Position numbers and translations under genes: made by a program. Of a DNA stretch of 64,000 nucleotides, positions 56,888 to 64,000 are shown in pieces (the first letter of the stretch is position 1; every line of letters starts with the position of its first letter). The stretch is from Acidobacteriota bacterium (GTDB lineage: Bacteria > Acidobacteriota > Thermoanaerobaculia > UBA5066), in assembly GCA_016716715.1 (NCBI GenBank), contig JADJVE010000009.1, forward strand, positions 1 to 64,000, in the 5' to 3' direction. The notes under the pieces were generated by a model. The model was not told the origin of the DNA. It saw nothing but the letters and a program-made list of their open reading frames with translations, and made no database searches.

Positions 56888-59071
56888 GTGCTGCGCTTCG
56901 AGGACATCCTCGAGAAGGTCGAGTCCTACCACCCCCACGTGGACGAGGACCTGCTGAGGCGCGCCTACGTCGTCTCCGCGCACGAGCACCGGAATCAGCT
57001 CCGCTCCTCGGGCGAGCCCTATCTCGTCCACCCGCTCAACGTCGCGATGATCCTCGCGGAGATGAAGCTCGACGAGGCGTCGATCGCGGCGGGCCTGCTC
57101 CACGACGTCCTCGAGGACTCGTCGATGACGAAGGAGCGGGTCGCGGAGCTTTTCGGCCCCGACGTCGCCCACCTCGTCGACGGCGTCACGAAGATCGGCA
57201 AGTACGCCTTCACGTCCAAGGAGGCGCAGCAGGCCGAGACGTTCCGGAAGATGCTGCTCGCGATGACGGACGACCTGAGGGTCATCCTCGTCAAGCTCGC
57301 GGACCGCCTCCACAACATGCGGACGCTCGAGCACCTGCCCGAGCCGAAGCAGCGCACCGTGGCCGCCGAGACGATGGAGATCTTCGCCCCGCTCGCGAAC
57401 CGGCTCGGGATGGGCAAGATGAAGGGCGAGCTCGAGGACCTCTCGTTCCGGTTCCTCTACCCCGAAGAGTTCGCCACGCTGCAGACGGCGGTCGACGAGA
57501 GGATGAAGGCCTCGGCGGCCAGCGTCGAGAAGATCCGCCAGGAGCTCATCGCCAGGACGCAGGCCATGGGCATCGAGGCGGAGATCACGGGCCGTGTGAA
57601 ACGGTACTGGTCCGTCCGGCAGAAGCTCATCCGGCAGGCCATTCCGCTCGAGCAGCTCTACGACGTCCTCGCGTTCCGCATCCTCGTCTCGAGCATCCCC
57701 GACTGCTACACGGTCCTCGGCATCGTGCACCAGTCCTGGCGGCCCGTTCCCGGGCGCATCAAGGACTACATCGCGATGCCGAAGCGGAACTTCTACCAGT
57801 CCCTCCACACGACGCTCGTCCCGGAAGGGGCCGTGCCGTTCGAGGTCCAGATCCGCACGCGGGAGATGGACCTCATCGCCGAGAACGGCATCGCGGCCCA
57901 CTGGAAGTACAAGGAAGGGGAAGCGAGCCGCGCGCAGGAGGCGCACGTCGGCCTCCTGAGGCAGATCTTCGAGACGACGCGGGACGTGTCGGACCCGCGC
58001 GAGTTCCTCTCGTCGCTGAGGATCGACCTGTACCCGGACGACGTGTACATCTTCAGCCCGAAGGGCGCCGTCTTCGCGTTTCCTCGTGGCGCGACGCCGG
58101 TCGATTTCGCGTACCGCGTCCACACGGACGTCGGACACCACACCGTGGGCGCGCGCGTCAACGGGCGCCTCGTGCCGCTCAAGACCCCGCTCGTGAACGG
58201 CGACATCGTCGAGATCCTGACGTCGCCCTCCTCCCAGCCCTCGCGCGACTGGCTCAGCTTCGTGCTGACCGCGCGCGCGAAGAACAAGATCCGCGCCCAC
58301 ATCCATACGGCCGAAAAGGAAAAGTCCGTCGAGATCGGCCGGCGCCTGCTCGACCGCGAGCTCAAGAAGTGGAAGAAGAGCCTCCCGAAGCTCCTCGAGG
58401 CGAAGGCGTTCGATCCCTTCCTCGGGGACTTCGGCGTTTCGAAGGTGGACGACCTCATCGCGGACGTCGGCTTCGGCAAGCTGGCGCCGCGCGCCGTCGT
58501 CGCGAAGCTCCTGCCCGAAGCGGGGGGGGACGGCCAGGCGCCTGCGCAGTCCCGCGTGGCCGCGATCGGAAGCGCCATGCGCCGCGTCCTGCCGTTCGGG
58601 GCGGCGCCGGGGATCCGCGTCAAAGGGGAGAACGACCTCCTCGCGACGCTCGCGAAGTGCTGCCAGCCCGTCCCGGGCGAGGACATCGTGGGCTACGTTT
58701 CCCGCGGCCGGGGCGTCTCGGTCCACTCCGTGGGCTGCTCGAACGTGCGGAGCCTCCTGTTCGACCCCAGCCGGGAGATCGCCGTCCAGTGGGAGACGGC
58801 GAAGGACCAGTCCGTCACCGTGGACCTCGAGATCCACACCGAGGATCGCCAGGGCATGCTCGCCCGCATCACCCAGCTCCTCTCGGCCGCGAACTCCAAC
58901 ATCCGTTCGATCGAGGCCCGGACGAGCGGGGACGGCCGCGCGACGATCGACGCCAGCGTCACGACTCAGGATCGGCGGCACCTGGAGCGCCTCCTCGTCG
59001 GCCTGCGCGCGCTTCCGGGCGTCACCGACGTGAGACGAAAGCTGCATTCCTCGGACGCCGAAGCCGGCTGA
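56888..59071 (+). CDS. rel: bifunctional (p)ppGpp synthetase/hydrolase
   Basis: 727 aa. The HD hydrolase domain is intact (YLVHPLNVAMIL; AAGLLHDVLED; KLADRLHNMRTL), so this is a bifunctional Rel/SpoT and not a RelA. The synthetase domain has GRVKRYWSVRQKLIRQ, YDVLAFRILVSS and HWKYKEGE; then the TGS domain (VYIFSPKGAVFAFPRGATPV), a helical and conserved-cysteine region (AKCCQPVPGEDIVGYVSRGR) and a C-terminal ACT domain. It controls the stringent response. Confidence 0.95.
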   Translation: MLRFEDILEKVESYHPHVDEDLLRRAYVVSAHEHRNQLRSSGEPYLVHPLNVAMILAEMKLDEASIAAGLLHDVLEDSSMTKERVAELFGPDVAHLVDGVTKIGKYAFTSKEAQQAETFRKMLLAMTDDLRVILVKLADRLHNMRTLEHLPEPKQRTVAAETMEIFAPLANRLGMGKMKGELEDLSFRFLYPEEFATLQTAVDERMKASAASVEKIRQELIARTQAMGIEAEITGRVKRYWSVRQKLIRQAIPLEQLYDVLAFRILVSSIPDCYTVLGIVHQSWRPVPGRIKDYIAMPKRNFYQSLHTTLVPEGAVPFEVQIRTREMDLIAENGIAAHWKYKEGEASRAQEAHVGLLRQIFETTRDVSDPREFLSSLRIDLYPDDVYIFSPKGAVFAFPRGATPVDFAYRVHTDVGHHTVGARVNGRLVPLKTPLVNGDIVEILTSPSSQPSRDWLSFVLTARAKNKIRAHIHTAEKEKSVEIGRRLLDRELKKWKKSLPKLLEAKAFDPFLGDFGVSKVDDLIADVGFGKLAPRAVVAKLLPEAGGDGQAPAQSRVAAIGSAMRRVLPFGAAPGIRVKGENDLLATLAKCCQPVPGEDIVGYVSRGRGVSVHSVGCSNVRSLLFDPSREIAVQWETAKDQSVTVDLEIHTEDRQGMLARITQLLSAANSNIRSIEARTSGDGRATIDASVTTQDRRHLERLLVGLRALPGVTDVRRKLHSSDAEAG

Positions 59072-59226
59072 CCCTGGCCCCGGATGGTGTCCTTTTTCAG
59101 CGCGATCGAATCGGCGGGGCCCTGACGGAGCTTCGCCTCTACCCGCGTTTTCCTGAATTCCGGATGGGGCGGACTTGTACCACAATCGATTCCCGGCCGC
59201 AAGGGAAATCGCACATTCGCAACGAC

Positions 59227-59257
59227 TTGACACTACCCGGGGGGGAACGCCCAGAAT
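59227..59257 (+). promoter_or_regulatory. promoter of the pilMNOPQ operon
   Basis: TTGACA (59227-59232) and CAGAAT (59252-59257) with a 19-bp spacer that includes a run of seven G, so the true spacing could be 18 if the run is miscounted. A 67-nt leader follows, with GGAGG before the pilM GTG. Nothing coding was seen in the rest of the 252-bp gap after rel. Confidence 0.5.
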
Positions 59258-59323
59258 AAGGCGAGTCAATCTCTTTTCACGGCAGACCGTGTCTCGCGTT
59301 CCGGGGTAGGAGGTCAGCAGACC

Positions 59324-60379
59324 GTGCTGTTCCGCAAGGCGAAAAACCTCGTCGGACTCGACATCGGCTCTTCGGCCGTCAAGATGGTCGAGTTGAAGGA
59401 GGGCAAGGAGGGCACGTTCCACCTCGTGAAGGCGGGACTGGAGACCCTTTCGCCCGAAGCCATCGTCGACGGGGCCATCATGGACTCGTCTCTCGTCGTC
59501 GAGACCATCACCCGGCTCCTCGCGTCGACGGGCGTCAAGAACCCGAACGTCGCCGTGTCGGTTTCGGGCCACTCCGTCATCGTCAAGAAGATCATGCTGC
59601 CGACGATGCCGGAGGAGGAGCTCTCGGAGTCCATCCGCTGGGAGGCCGAGCAGTACGTCCCGTTCGACATCAACGACGTCTACCTCGACTACGTCGTCCT
59701 CGACCCCGGCGCCGTGGGCGAAACCATGGGCGTCCTGCTCGTGGCCGCCAAGAAGGAGAAGGTCGACGACTTCAAGAACGTCGTGACCCAGGCGGGGCGC
59801 ACGCCGTCGCTCGTGGACGTCGACGCGTTCGCTCTCCAGAACTGCTACGAGGTCAACTACGGGGCCGATCCGGGCCGCGTCGTGGCTCTCGTGAACATCG
59901 GCGCCTCGGTCATGAACGTGAACATCCTGTCGCAGGGCCAGACGGTCTTCTGGCGCGACATCACGTTCGGCGGCAACCAGTTCACGGACGCGCTCCAGAA
60001 GGCCTATTCGCTCAACTTCGAGCAGGCCGAGTCCCTCAAGAAGGGCGAGCCCGTCGCGGGGCAGACGGCGCAGTCCATCCAGCCCGTCCTGACCGGCGTC
60101 TCGGAGGACGCGGCGGCCGAGCTGCAGAAGACGCTCGACTTCTTCCAGGCCACGTCGGGCGCCGACCGTGTGGATTCCATCGTCGTCTCGGGCGGCGGCT
60201 CGAAGGCCGCGCACTTCGAGGACGTCCTGAAGGACAAGTTCGGCCTCCCGGTCGAGGTCATGAACCCGTTCCGTTCGATCTTCACCGACGACCGCGCGGT
60301 GGACGCCGCGTGGCTCTCGGAGGCCTCGCCCTCGCTCGCGATCGCCGTCGGACTCGGCGTCCGGAAGATCGGGGAGTAG
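59324..60379 (+). CDS. pilM: type IV pilus assembly ATPase-like protein PilM
   Basis: 351 aa from GTG 59324 with TAGGAGG upstream. Actin-like fold: VGLDIGSSAVKMVELKEG (phosphate 1), VALVNIGASVMNVNIL (phosphate 2) and SIVVSGGGSKAAHF (adenosine). PilM forms a cytoplasmic ring that binds the N-terminus of PilN. Confidence 0.95.
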   Translation: MLFRKAKNLVGLDIGSSAVKMVELKEGKEGTFHLVKAGLETLSPEAIVDGAIMDSSLVVETITRLLASTGVKNPNVAVSVSGHSVIVKKIMLPTMPEEELSESIRWEAEQYVPFDINDVYLDYVVLDPGAVGETMGVLLVAAKKEKVDDFKNVVTQAGRTPSLVDVDAFALQNCYEVNYGADPGRVVALVNIGASVMNVNILSQGQTVFWRDITFGGNQFTDALQKAYSLNFEQAESLKKGEPVAGQTAQSIQPVLTGVSEDAAAELQKTLDFFQATSGADRVDSIVVSGGGSKAAHFEDVLKDKFGLPVEVMNPFRSIFTDDRAVDAAWLSEASPSLAIAVGLGVRKIGE

Positions 60380-60383
60380 CCGC

Positions 60384-61058
60384 ATGATTCGGATCAACCT
60401 CCTCGCCGAAGCCCGGCCCCAGCGCAAAAAGAAGGGCGTCTCCGCGCTCGGCGCAGGCGGGCGGCTGAACACCCTTCTCCTCGGCGGGGCGATCGGCCTC
60501 GCGGTCCTCGTCGGCGTCATCCAGTTCTGGGTGCTCCGCAGCCAGATCAAGGCGCAGGAAGAGAAGATCCGGACGGCGCAGGTCGAGGTCACGCGCCTCG
60601 AGTCCGTCCTCAAGGAAGTGAAGGACTACGAGGCGAAGAAGGCCCGCGTCCAGCGCAAGGTCGACCTCATCAACCAGCTCAAGCAGAACCAGCGCGGGCC
60701 CGTGCGTCTCATGGACGAGGTCTCTCGCGCGCTGCCCGACCTCGTCTGGATCGAGAGGATGGAGTACCACGGGAACGCGATCTCGCTCGAGGGCAAGGCC
60801 TTCAACCCGCCGGCCGTCGCGAACTTCATCGCGAACCTGAGGCTCGTGCCCGCGTTCCAGGAGCCCAAGCTCGCGGACCTTTCCGCCTGCTCCGGGGCCT
60901 CCGGTTCCTCGCTCTACTGCTACAAGATGTCCTTCACCTTCTCCAACCTCGACCGCACGCAGCCCGAGACGGCCGCTCCGCCGCCTCCGAAGCCGGCCGA
61001 GCCTCCGAAGAAGGCCGAACGCGGCGCGGGCGGCGCCGCCGGCGTCCAGGGAATGTAG
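60384..61058 (+). CDS. pilN: type IV pilus alignment protein PilN
   Basis: 224 aa, 4 nt after pilM. The N-terminal MIRINLLAEARP is the PilM-binding INLL motif; one membrane helix follows (near 35-55), then a coiled coil and a ferredoxin-like periplasmic domain (PDLVWIERMEYHGNAISLEG). Ends in a Pro/Ala/Lys-rich tail. Confidence 0.93.
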   Translation: MIRINLLAEARPQRKKKGVSALGAGGRLNTLLLGGAIGLAVLVGVIQFWVLRSQIKAQEEKIRTAQVEVTRLESVLKEVKDYEAKKARVQRKVDLINQLKQNQRGPVRLMDEVSRALPDLVWIERMEYHGNAISLEGKAFNPPAVANFIANLRLVPAFQEPKLADLSACSGASGSSLYCYKMSFTFSNLDRTQPETAAPPPPKPAEPPKKAERGAGGAAGVQGM

Positions 61059-61070
61059 GAGGGCGCGCGA

Positions 61071-61736
61071 ATGGCCTCGCTCGACCTCAAGCAGCTGGAA
61101 GGGAAGCCCTGGTACTACGGGCTCGGCATCGGCGTTGCGATCGCGCTCGCGCTGTACGCCGTCGCGTACTACCAGATTCCGAACTTCTCCGAGATGAAGC
61201 AGACGCTCGAGAACAAGAAGAACGAGCTCGACGTTCTGCAGCAGAAGATCACGCAGGGCCGCGCCGCCGAGCGCCGGCTGCCGCAGCTCCGCGAGGAGGT
61301 CCGGCGGACCGAGCTCGACCTCCAGCGGCTCCTGGCGATCCTTCCGACGGCCCGCAACGCCGAAGAGCTCATCAAGAAGGTCCAGGCCCTCGCGGGCCAG
61401 GGCGAGCTCTTCACGAAGAAATGGTCGCCGAAGGAGTACATCAACCGCGACTTTTACGCGGAGTGGCCGATCGACCTGCAGGTCGACGGCTCGTACCACA
61501 ACCTTGCGCTCTTCTTCGAGAAGGTCGCGCGATTCTCGCGGATCATCAACATCGAGGACCTCGTGATGACCGGCTACCCCGACGCGCGGGGCGGCCGTAC
61601 TCTCGGGGCCAACTTCACCGCCAAGACGTTCATTTACCTCGGCGACACGGAGCCGGCGACGCCGGCCGGCGCGAAAGCCGCCCCGAAGGCCGCGCCGAAG
61701 CCGGCCGGCGTCTCGAAGAAGGACACGGAAGGATGA
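61071..61736 (+). CDS. pilO: type IV pilus alignment protein PilO
   Basis: 221 aa. One N-terminal membrane helix (GLGIGVAIALALYAVAYYQI), a coiled coil, then a ferredoxin-like domain with WPIDLQVDGSYHNLALFFEK then VARFSRIINIEDLVMTG, the PilO signature. Pairs with PilN in the inner-membrane alignment complex. Confidence 0.93.
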   Translation: MASLDLKQLEGKPWYYGLGIGVAIALALYAVAYYQIPNFSEMKQTLENKKNELDVLQQKITQGRAAERRLPQLREEVRRTELDLQRLLAILPTARNAEELIKKVQALAGQGELFTKKWSPKEYINRDFYAEWPIDLQVDGSYHNLALFFEKVARFSRIINIEDLVMTGYPDARGGRTLGANFTAKTFIYLGDTEPATPAGAKAAPKAAPKPAGVSKKDTEG

Positions 61737-62227
61737 GCGCCCGCCACTCCAGCCTCCGTCTGCTCGCGGTGGCCGCTGCATTCGCCGCCCTCGCGGCCTC
61801 GCCCGCCGCGGCCCAGGCTCCGGCCGCCCCGGCGCCGCCGCCCGCCGAGACGCCGAAGATCACGGACCAGGACTTCACCCCCTCCGTCTACACGTACGAG
61901 GTCGGCGGCCGGCGGGATCCGTTCCGGTCGCTTCTCGTGCGCAACCCCTCGGAGAGGGAGCGCGTCCGTCCGCCGGGCCTCGCCGGCGTGATGGTCGACG
62001 AGCTCGAGCTCCAGGGCACGATCAAGGTCAAGCAGGGCTGGGTCGCGATGATGCGCGGCCCGGACAACAAGTCGCATCTCATCCGCAAAGGCACGACCCT
62101 CTTCGACGGCGAGGTCACCGACGTGTCCGCGACGGAAGTCACGTTCCGCCAGAACGTGAACGATCCGACGAACCCGAAGCCGTTCCGCGAAGTGGTCAAG
62201 GCGCTCGCACTCCAGAAGAAGCCGTGA
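61733..62227 (+). CDS. pilP: type IV pilus assembly lipoprotein-like PilP
   Basis: 164 aa; ATG overlaps the pilO stop (ATGA). A signal peptide ends ASPAAAQ, without the usual lipobox Cys, so it may be soluble rather than a lipoprotein. YEVGGRRDPFRSLL and LQGTIKVKQGWVAMMRGPDN then HLIRKGTTLFDGEVTDV match PilP, which links PilNO to the secretin PilQ. Confidence 0.9.
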   Translation: MSARHSSLRLLAVAAAFAALAASPAAAQAPAAPAPPPAETPKITDQDFTPSVYTYEVGGRRDPFRSLLVRNPSERERVRPPGLAGVMVDELELQGTIKVKQGWVAMMRGPDNKSHLIRKGTTLFDGEVTDVSATEVTFRQNVNDPTNPKPFREVVKALALQKKP

Positions 62228-62313
62228 GCGAAGGGACGTCCATGACGACGATGCTCAGTGGGTCCGGAAAAAGAAGGGGCTCTCCCGATCAGGTGGGGTC
62301 TGGTGGAGGAAGC

Positions 62314-64000
62314 ATGCGCAACCCGTGTGTCCTCGCCGCCCGTGTCGCGGCGCTCGCGCTGCTCGTCCCCGTGCTCTCCGGCTGCGCGTCCTCGGGCGAC
62401 AACGTCGCCGCGGGGAGCTCCGGAACCACGGCGCCGGCGCCGGTCGTCCTGACCGGAGCGACGCTTCTCGCGGACGGGGATTCCCCTCGTCTCCTCCTCA
62501 CGGGGAACGGACCGCTCGCCCCGACGCTCTACAACCGCGAGGGTTCCACCAAGGTCGTCATCGACGTCGCAAATGCGGTGGCCGCGCCCGGCCTCGAGCC
62601 GCCGCGCGCCGACGGCACGCTGCTCTCGCGCCTCGAGATGAAGTCCTTCGTGGAAATGGGCAAGCCCCACATCCAGTTCGAGCTGACGGCGCGCGTCCCT
62701 CTCGAGCCCGCGATCTCCTCGGACTCCGGGTCGCCCGCGATGGCCGTCAGCCTGGTGAAGGCGGCGCCCGTCCTCGTGGCGTCGGCCGCTCCCGCGGCCC
62801 CGCCCGCCGAGATGCCCGTCGTCAAGGTCGAGGCCGAGCCGAGCGTGAAGGCTGAAGAAATCCCGGCCCCCGCGGCGACGACGTCGACGACGACCTCGAT
62901 CGCGGTTTCCGAGGCGGCGCCGGTTCCCGTCCACCATGCGGCCACCGGGTCGCGCGCCACGCGCCTCTCGGGCGTCGCCGTCGCCCAGAGCGGCGGCAGG
63001 CTCGTCGTGACGCTTTCGGGCAACGGATCGTTCGCCTACGAGACGTTCGCCCTCGCGAACCCCCCGCGCTACGTCGTCGACCTTCCCGGCGTCCTCCTCG
63101 CGACGCCGAAGAAGTCGCAGGACGTCCGTCACCCGGCCGTCACGCGCGTCCGCGCCTCGCAGTTCAAGGGCGGGCTCGAGCCCGTCACGCGCGTCGTGTT
63201 CGACCTCGCGAGCCCGGTCGAGCCGGCCGCGAAGTCCGCTTCCGCGGGCCTCGCGTTCGCGTTCGGGTCGGGCTCCTCCGCGCCCGCGGTCGCCGCCGCG
63301 CCGATCGTCAAGGAAGCCCCCGCGCCGCTCGTGAAGGTCGAGGCTCCGGCTCCCGCGCCCGTCAACAAAGTCACGGCCGCGCCCGAGAAGGTCGCCGTGA
63401 TCGCGGCCCCCGCGGCCTCGTCCTACGAAAAGCACGAAGTCGAGGACGCGGCCGAGCCTGTCGTGAAGGCCGCGCCCGCTCCGGCCACCCCGGCCCCCGT
63501 GGCGGTCGCGGCGGCACCTCCCGCCACTTTTTCGGCCCCGCCGCAGCCGGTTGCGGCGCCCGAACCCGCTGTTTCCGACGCGCCGCACATCGTGACGGCG
63601 ACGCCGGAGATCCGGCTGATCCCGGCGGAAAAGCCCGCGCCCGTCGCGAGCGCGGCCTCCCGCCCCGTTCCCCCCGCGGCCGAGCCGGCGCCGAAGCGCC
63701 GGAAGACGTCCGAGGACAAGGCGCTCATCGAGGCGGCCGAGACGCTGTTGAACCAGCAGGACGCGGCCGGAAAGCCGCGCGAGATCGCGAATCCCTTCGA
63801 GGCGCGCACGCTCGGCGCCGGCGACAAGCAGTACACGGGCGAGCCGATCACGCTCAACCTCAAGGACGCGGACATCAAGGACACGCTCCAGAGGTTCAGC
63901 GAGCTCACCCAGCTCAACATCGTCCTCGACCCCGACGTGCGGGGCACGGTCACGGTCTCCCTCCAGGAGATTCCGTGGGACCAGGCGCTCGAGCTGATCC
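62314..64000 (+). CDS. pilQ: type IV pilus secretin PilQ, N-terminal part (runs off the window)
   Basis: Open from ATG 62314 to the window end (562 codons), after GGAGG. A lipoprotein-like signal ends LSGCASS. Two AMIN-type cell-wall-binding domains are visible (about residues 45-145 and 210-300), then an unusually long Ala/Pro/Val-rich linker (about 63280-63700) and the secretin N0 domain (GEPITLNLKDADIKDTLQRF then SELTQLNIVLDPDVRGTVTV). It forms the outer-membrane pore for the pilus. The secretin core is outside the window. Confidence 0.93.
   Translation, partial: MRNPCVLAARVAALALLVPVLSGCASSGDNVAAGSSGTTAPAPVVLTGATLLADGDSPRLLLTGNGPLAPTLYNREGSTKVVIDVANAVAAPGLEPPRADGTLLSRLEMKSFVEMGKPHIQFELTARVPLEPAISSDSGSPAMAVSLVKAAPVLVASAAPAAPPAEMPVVKVEAEPSVKAEEIPAPAATTSTTTSIAVSEAAPVPVHHAATGSRATRLSGVAVAQSGGRLVVTLSGNGSFAYETFALANPPRYVVDLPGVLLATPKKSQDVRHPAVTRVRASQFKGGLEPVTRVVFDLASPVEPAAKSASAGLAFAFGSGSSAPAVAAAPIVKEAPAPLVKVEAPAPAPVNKVTAAPEKVAVIAAPAASSYEKHEVEDAAEPVVKAAPAPATPAPVAVAAAPPATFSAPPQPVAAPEPAVSDAPHIVTATPEIRLIPAEKPAPVASAASRPVPPAAEPAPKRRKTSEDKALIEAAETLLNQQDAAGKPREIANPFEARTLGAGDKQYTGEPITLNLKDADIKDTLQRFSELTQLNIVLDPDVRGTVTVSLQEIPWDQALELI

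Noticed and set aside
56822..60613. 1263-codon minus-strand open frame opposite rel and pilM
   Set aside because: Antisense shadow with the same skewed composition; rel and pilM on the other strand are complete and conserved.

Overview
The window is very GC-rich DNA from a Gram-negative, diderm bacterium. The gene set (alternative complex III with DUF3341, Tgt-YajC-SecD-SecF, a bifunctional Rel, PilMNOPQ, a FYDLN-acid protein, an Os1348/NHLP-clan protein, CRP/FNR-like and sigma-54 control) fits Acidobacteriota best, perhaps Thermoanaerobaculia or a relative. That placement is inference from gene content. No rRNA, tRNA, CRISPR array or transposase was seen, and no gene-free stretch exceeds 300 bases.

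Left part (1-22 kb). One minus-strand block reads moaA - sensor kinase - NtrC-type regulator - diheme cytochrome c (narC-like) - narG - narH - narJ - narI - TehA/SLAC1-family channel - actA-B-C-D-E-F. It joins a membrane nitrate reductase to alternative complex III (quinol:cytochrome c oxidoreductase), with molybdenum-cofactor synthesis and a two-component system at its head. A good sigma-54 -24/-12 element precedes the cytochrome gene. An 18-bp palindrome with a CRP/FNR-type TGA-N6-TCA core lies exactly 41.5 bp from both the moaA and the divergent hemerythrin start codons. The plus-strand end of a RIC (YtfE/ScdA) gene and a methyltransferase lie at the extreme left. Together these describe nitrate respiration plus defence against nitric oxide damage.

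Middle (20.6-35.9 kb). A coupled minus-strand operon encodes an Os1348-family small protein, TolC, an AcrA-type adaptor, an HAE1 RND pump whose frame runs on into an HlyD adaptor, a YbhF-like double ABC ATPase, an ABC-2 permease, an 81-aa protein, a retropepsin-like aspartic protease and hemolysin III. A pterin dehydratase and two unrecognised, frameshifted plus-strand genes follow.

Right part (35.9-64 kb). Intact housekeeping genes: mnmA, a truncated radical SAM gene, an AlkD-like repair protein, ECF sigma/anti-sigma, a thioredoxin-like protein, DUF3467, TatT-like protein, cysE, a halogenase-like flavoprotein, folK, FYDLN-acid protein, a TraF/PorV-like outer-membrane protein, tgt, yajC, an SbcD/SbcC-like pair, secD, secF, a dicarboxylate symporter, dedA, rel and pilMNOPQ (pilQ runs off the end).

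Three features cut across the window. (1) About fifteen single-base frame breaks, many in short homopolymers, all lie left of about 35.2 kb; they look like assembly errors, although actB also lacks an internal segment. (2) A roughly 20-bp repeat centred on TTCTTAGAA occurs nine times between 24 and 45 kb, mostly as inverted pairs and often inside genes. (3) Many first genes have a -10-like hexamer 5-8 nt before the start codon and no Shine-Dalgarno, which suggests leaderless mRNAs.
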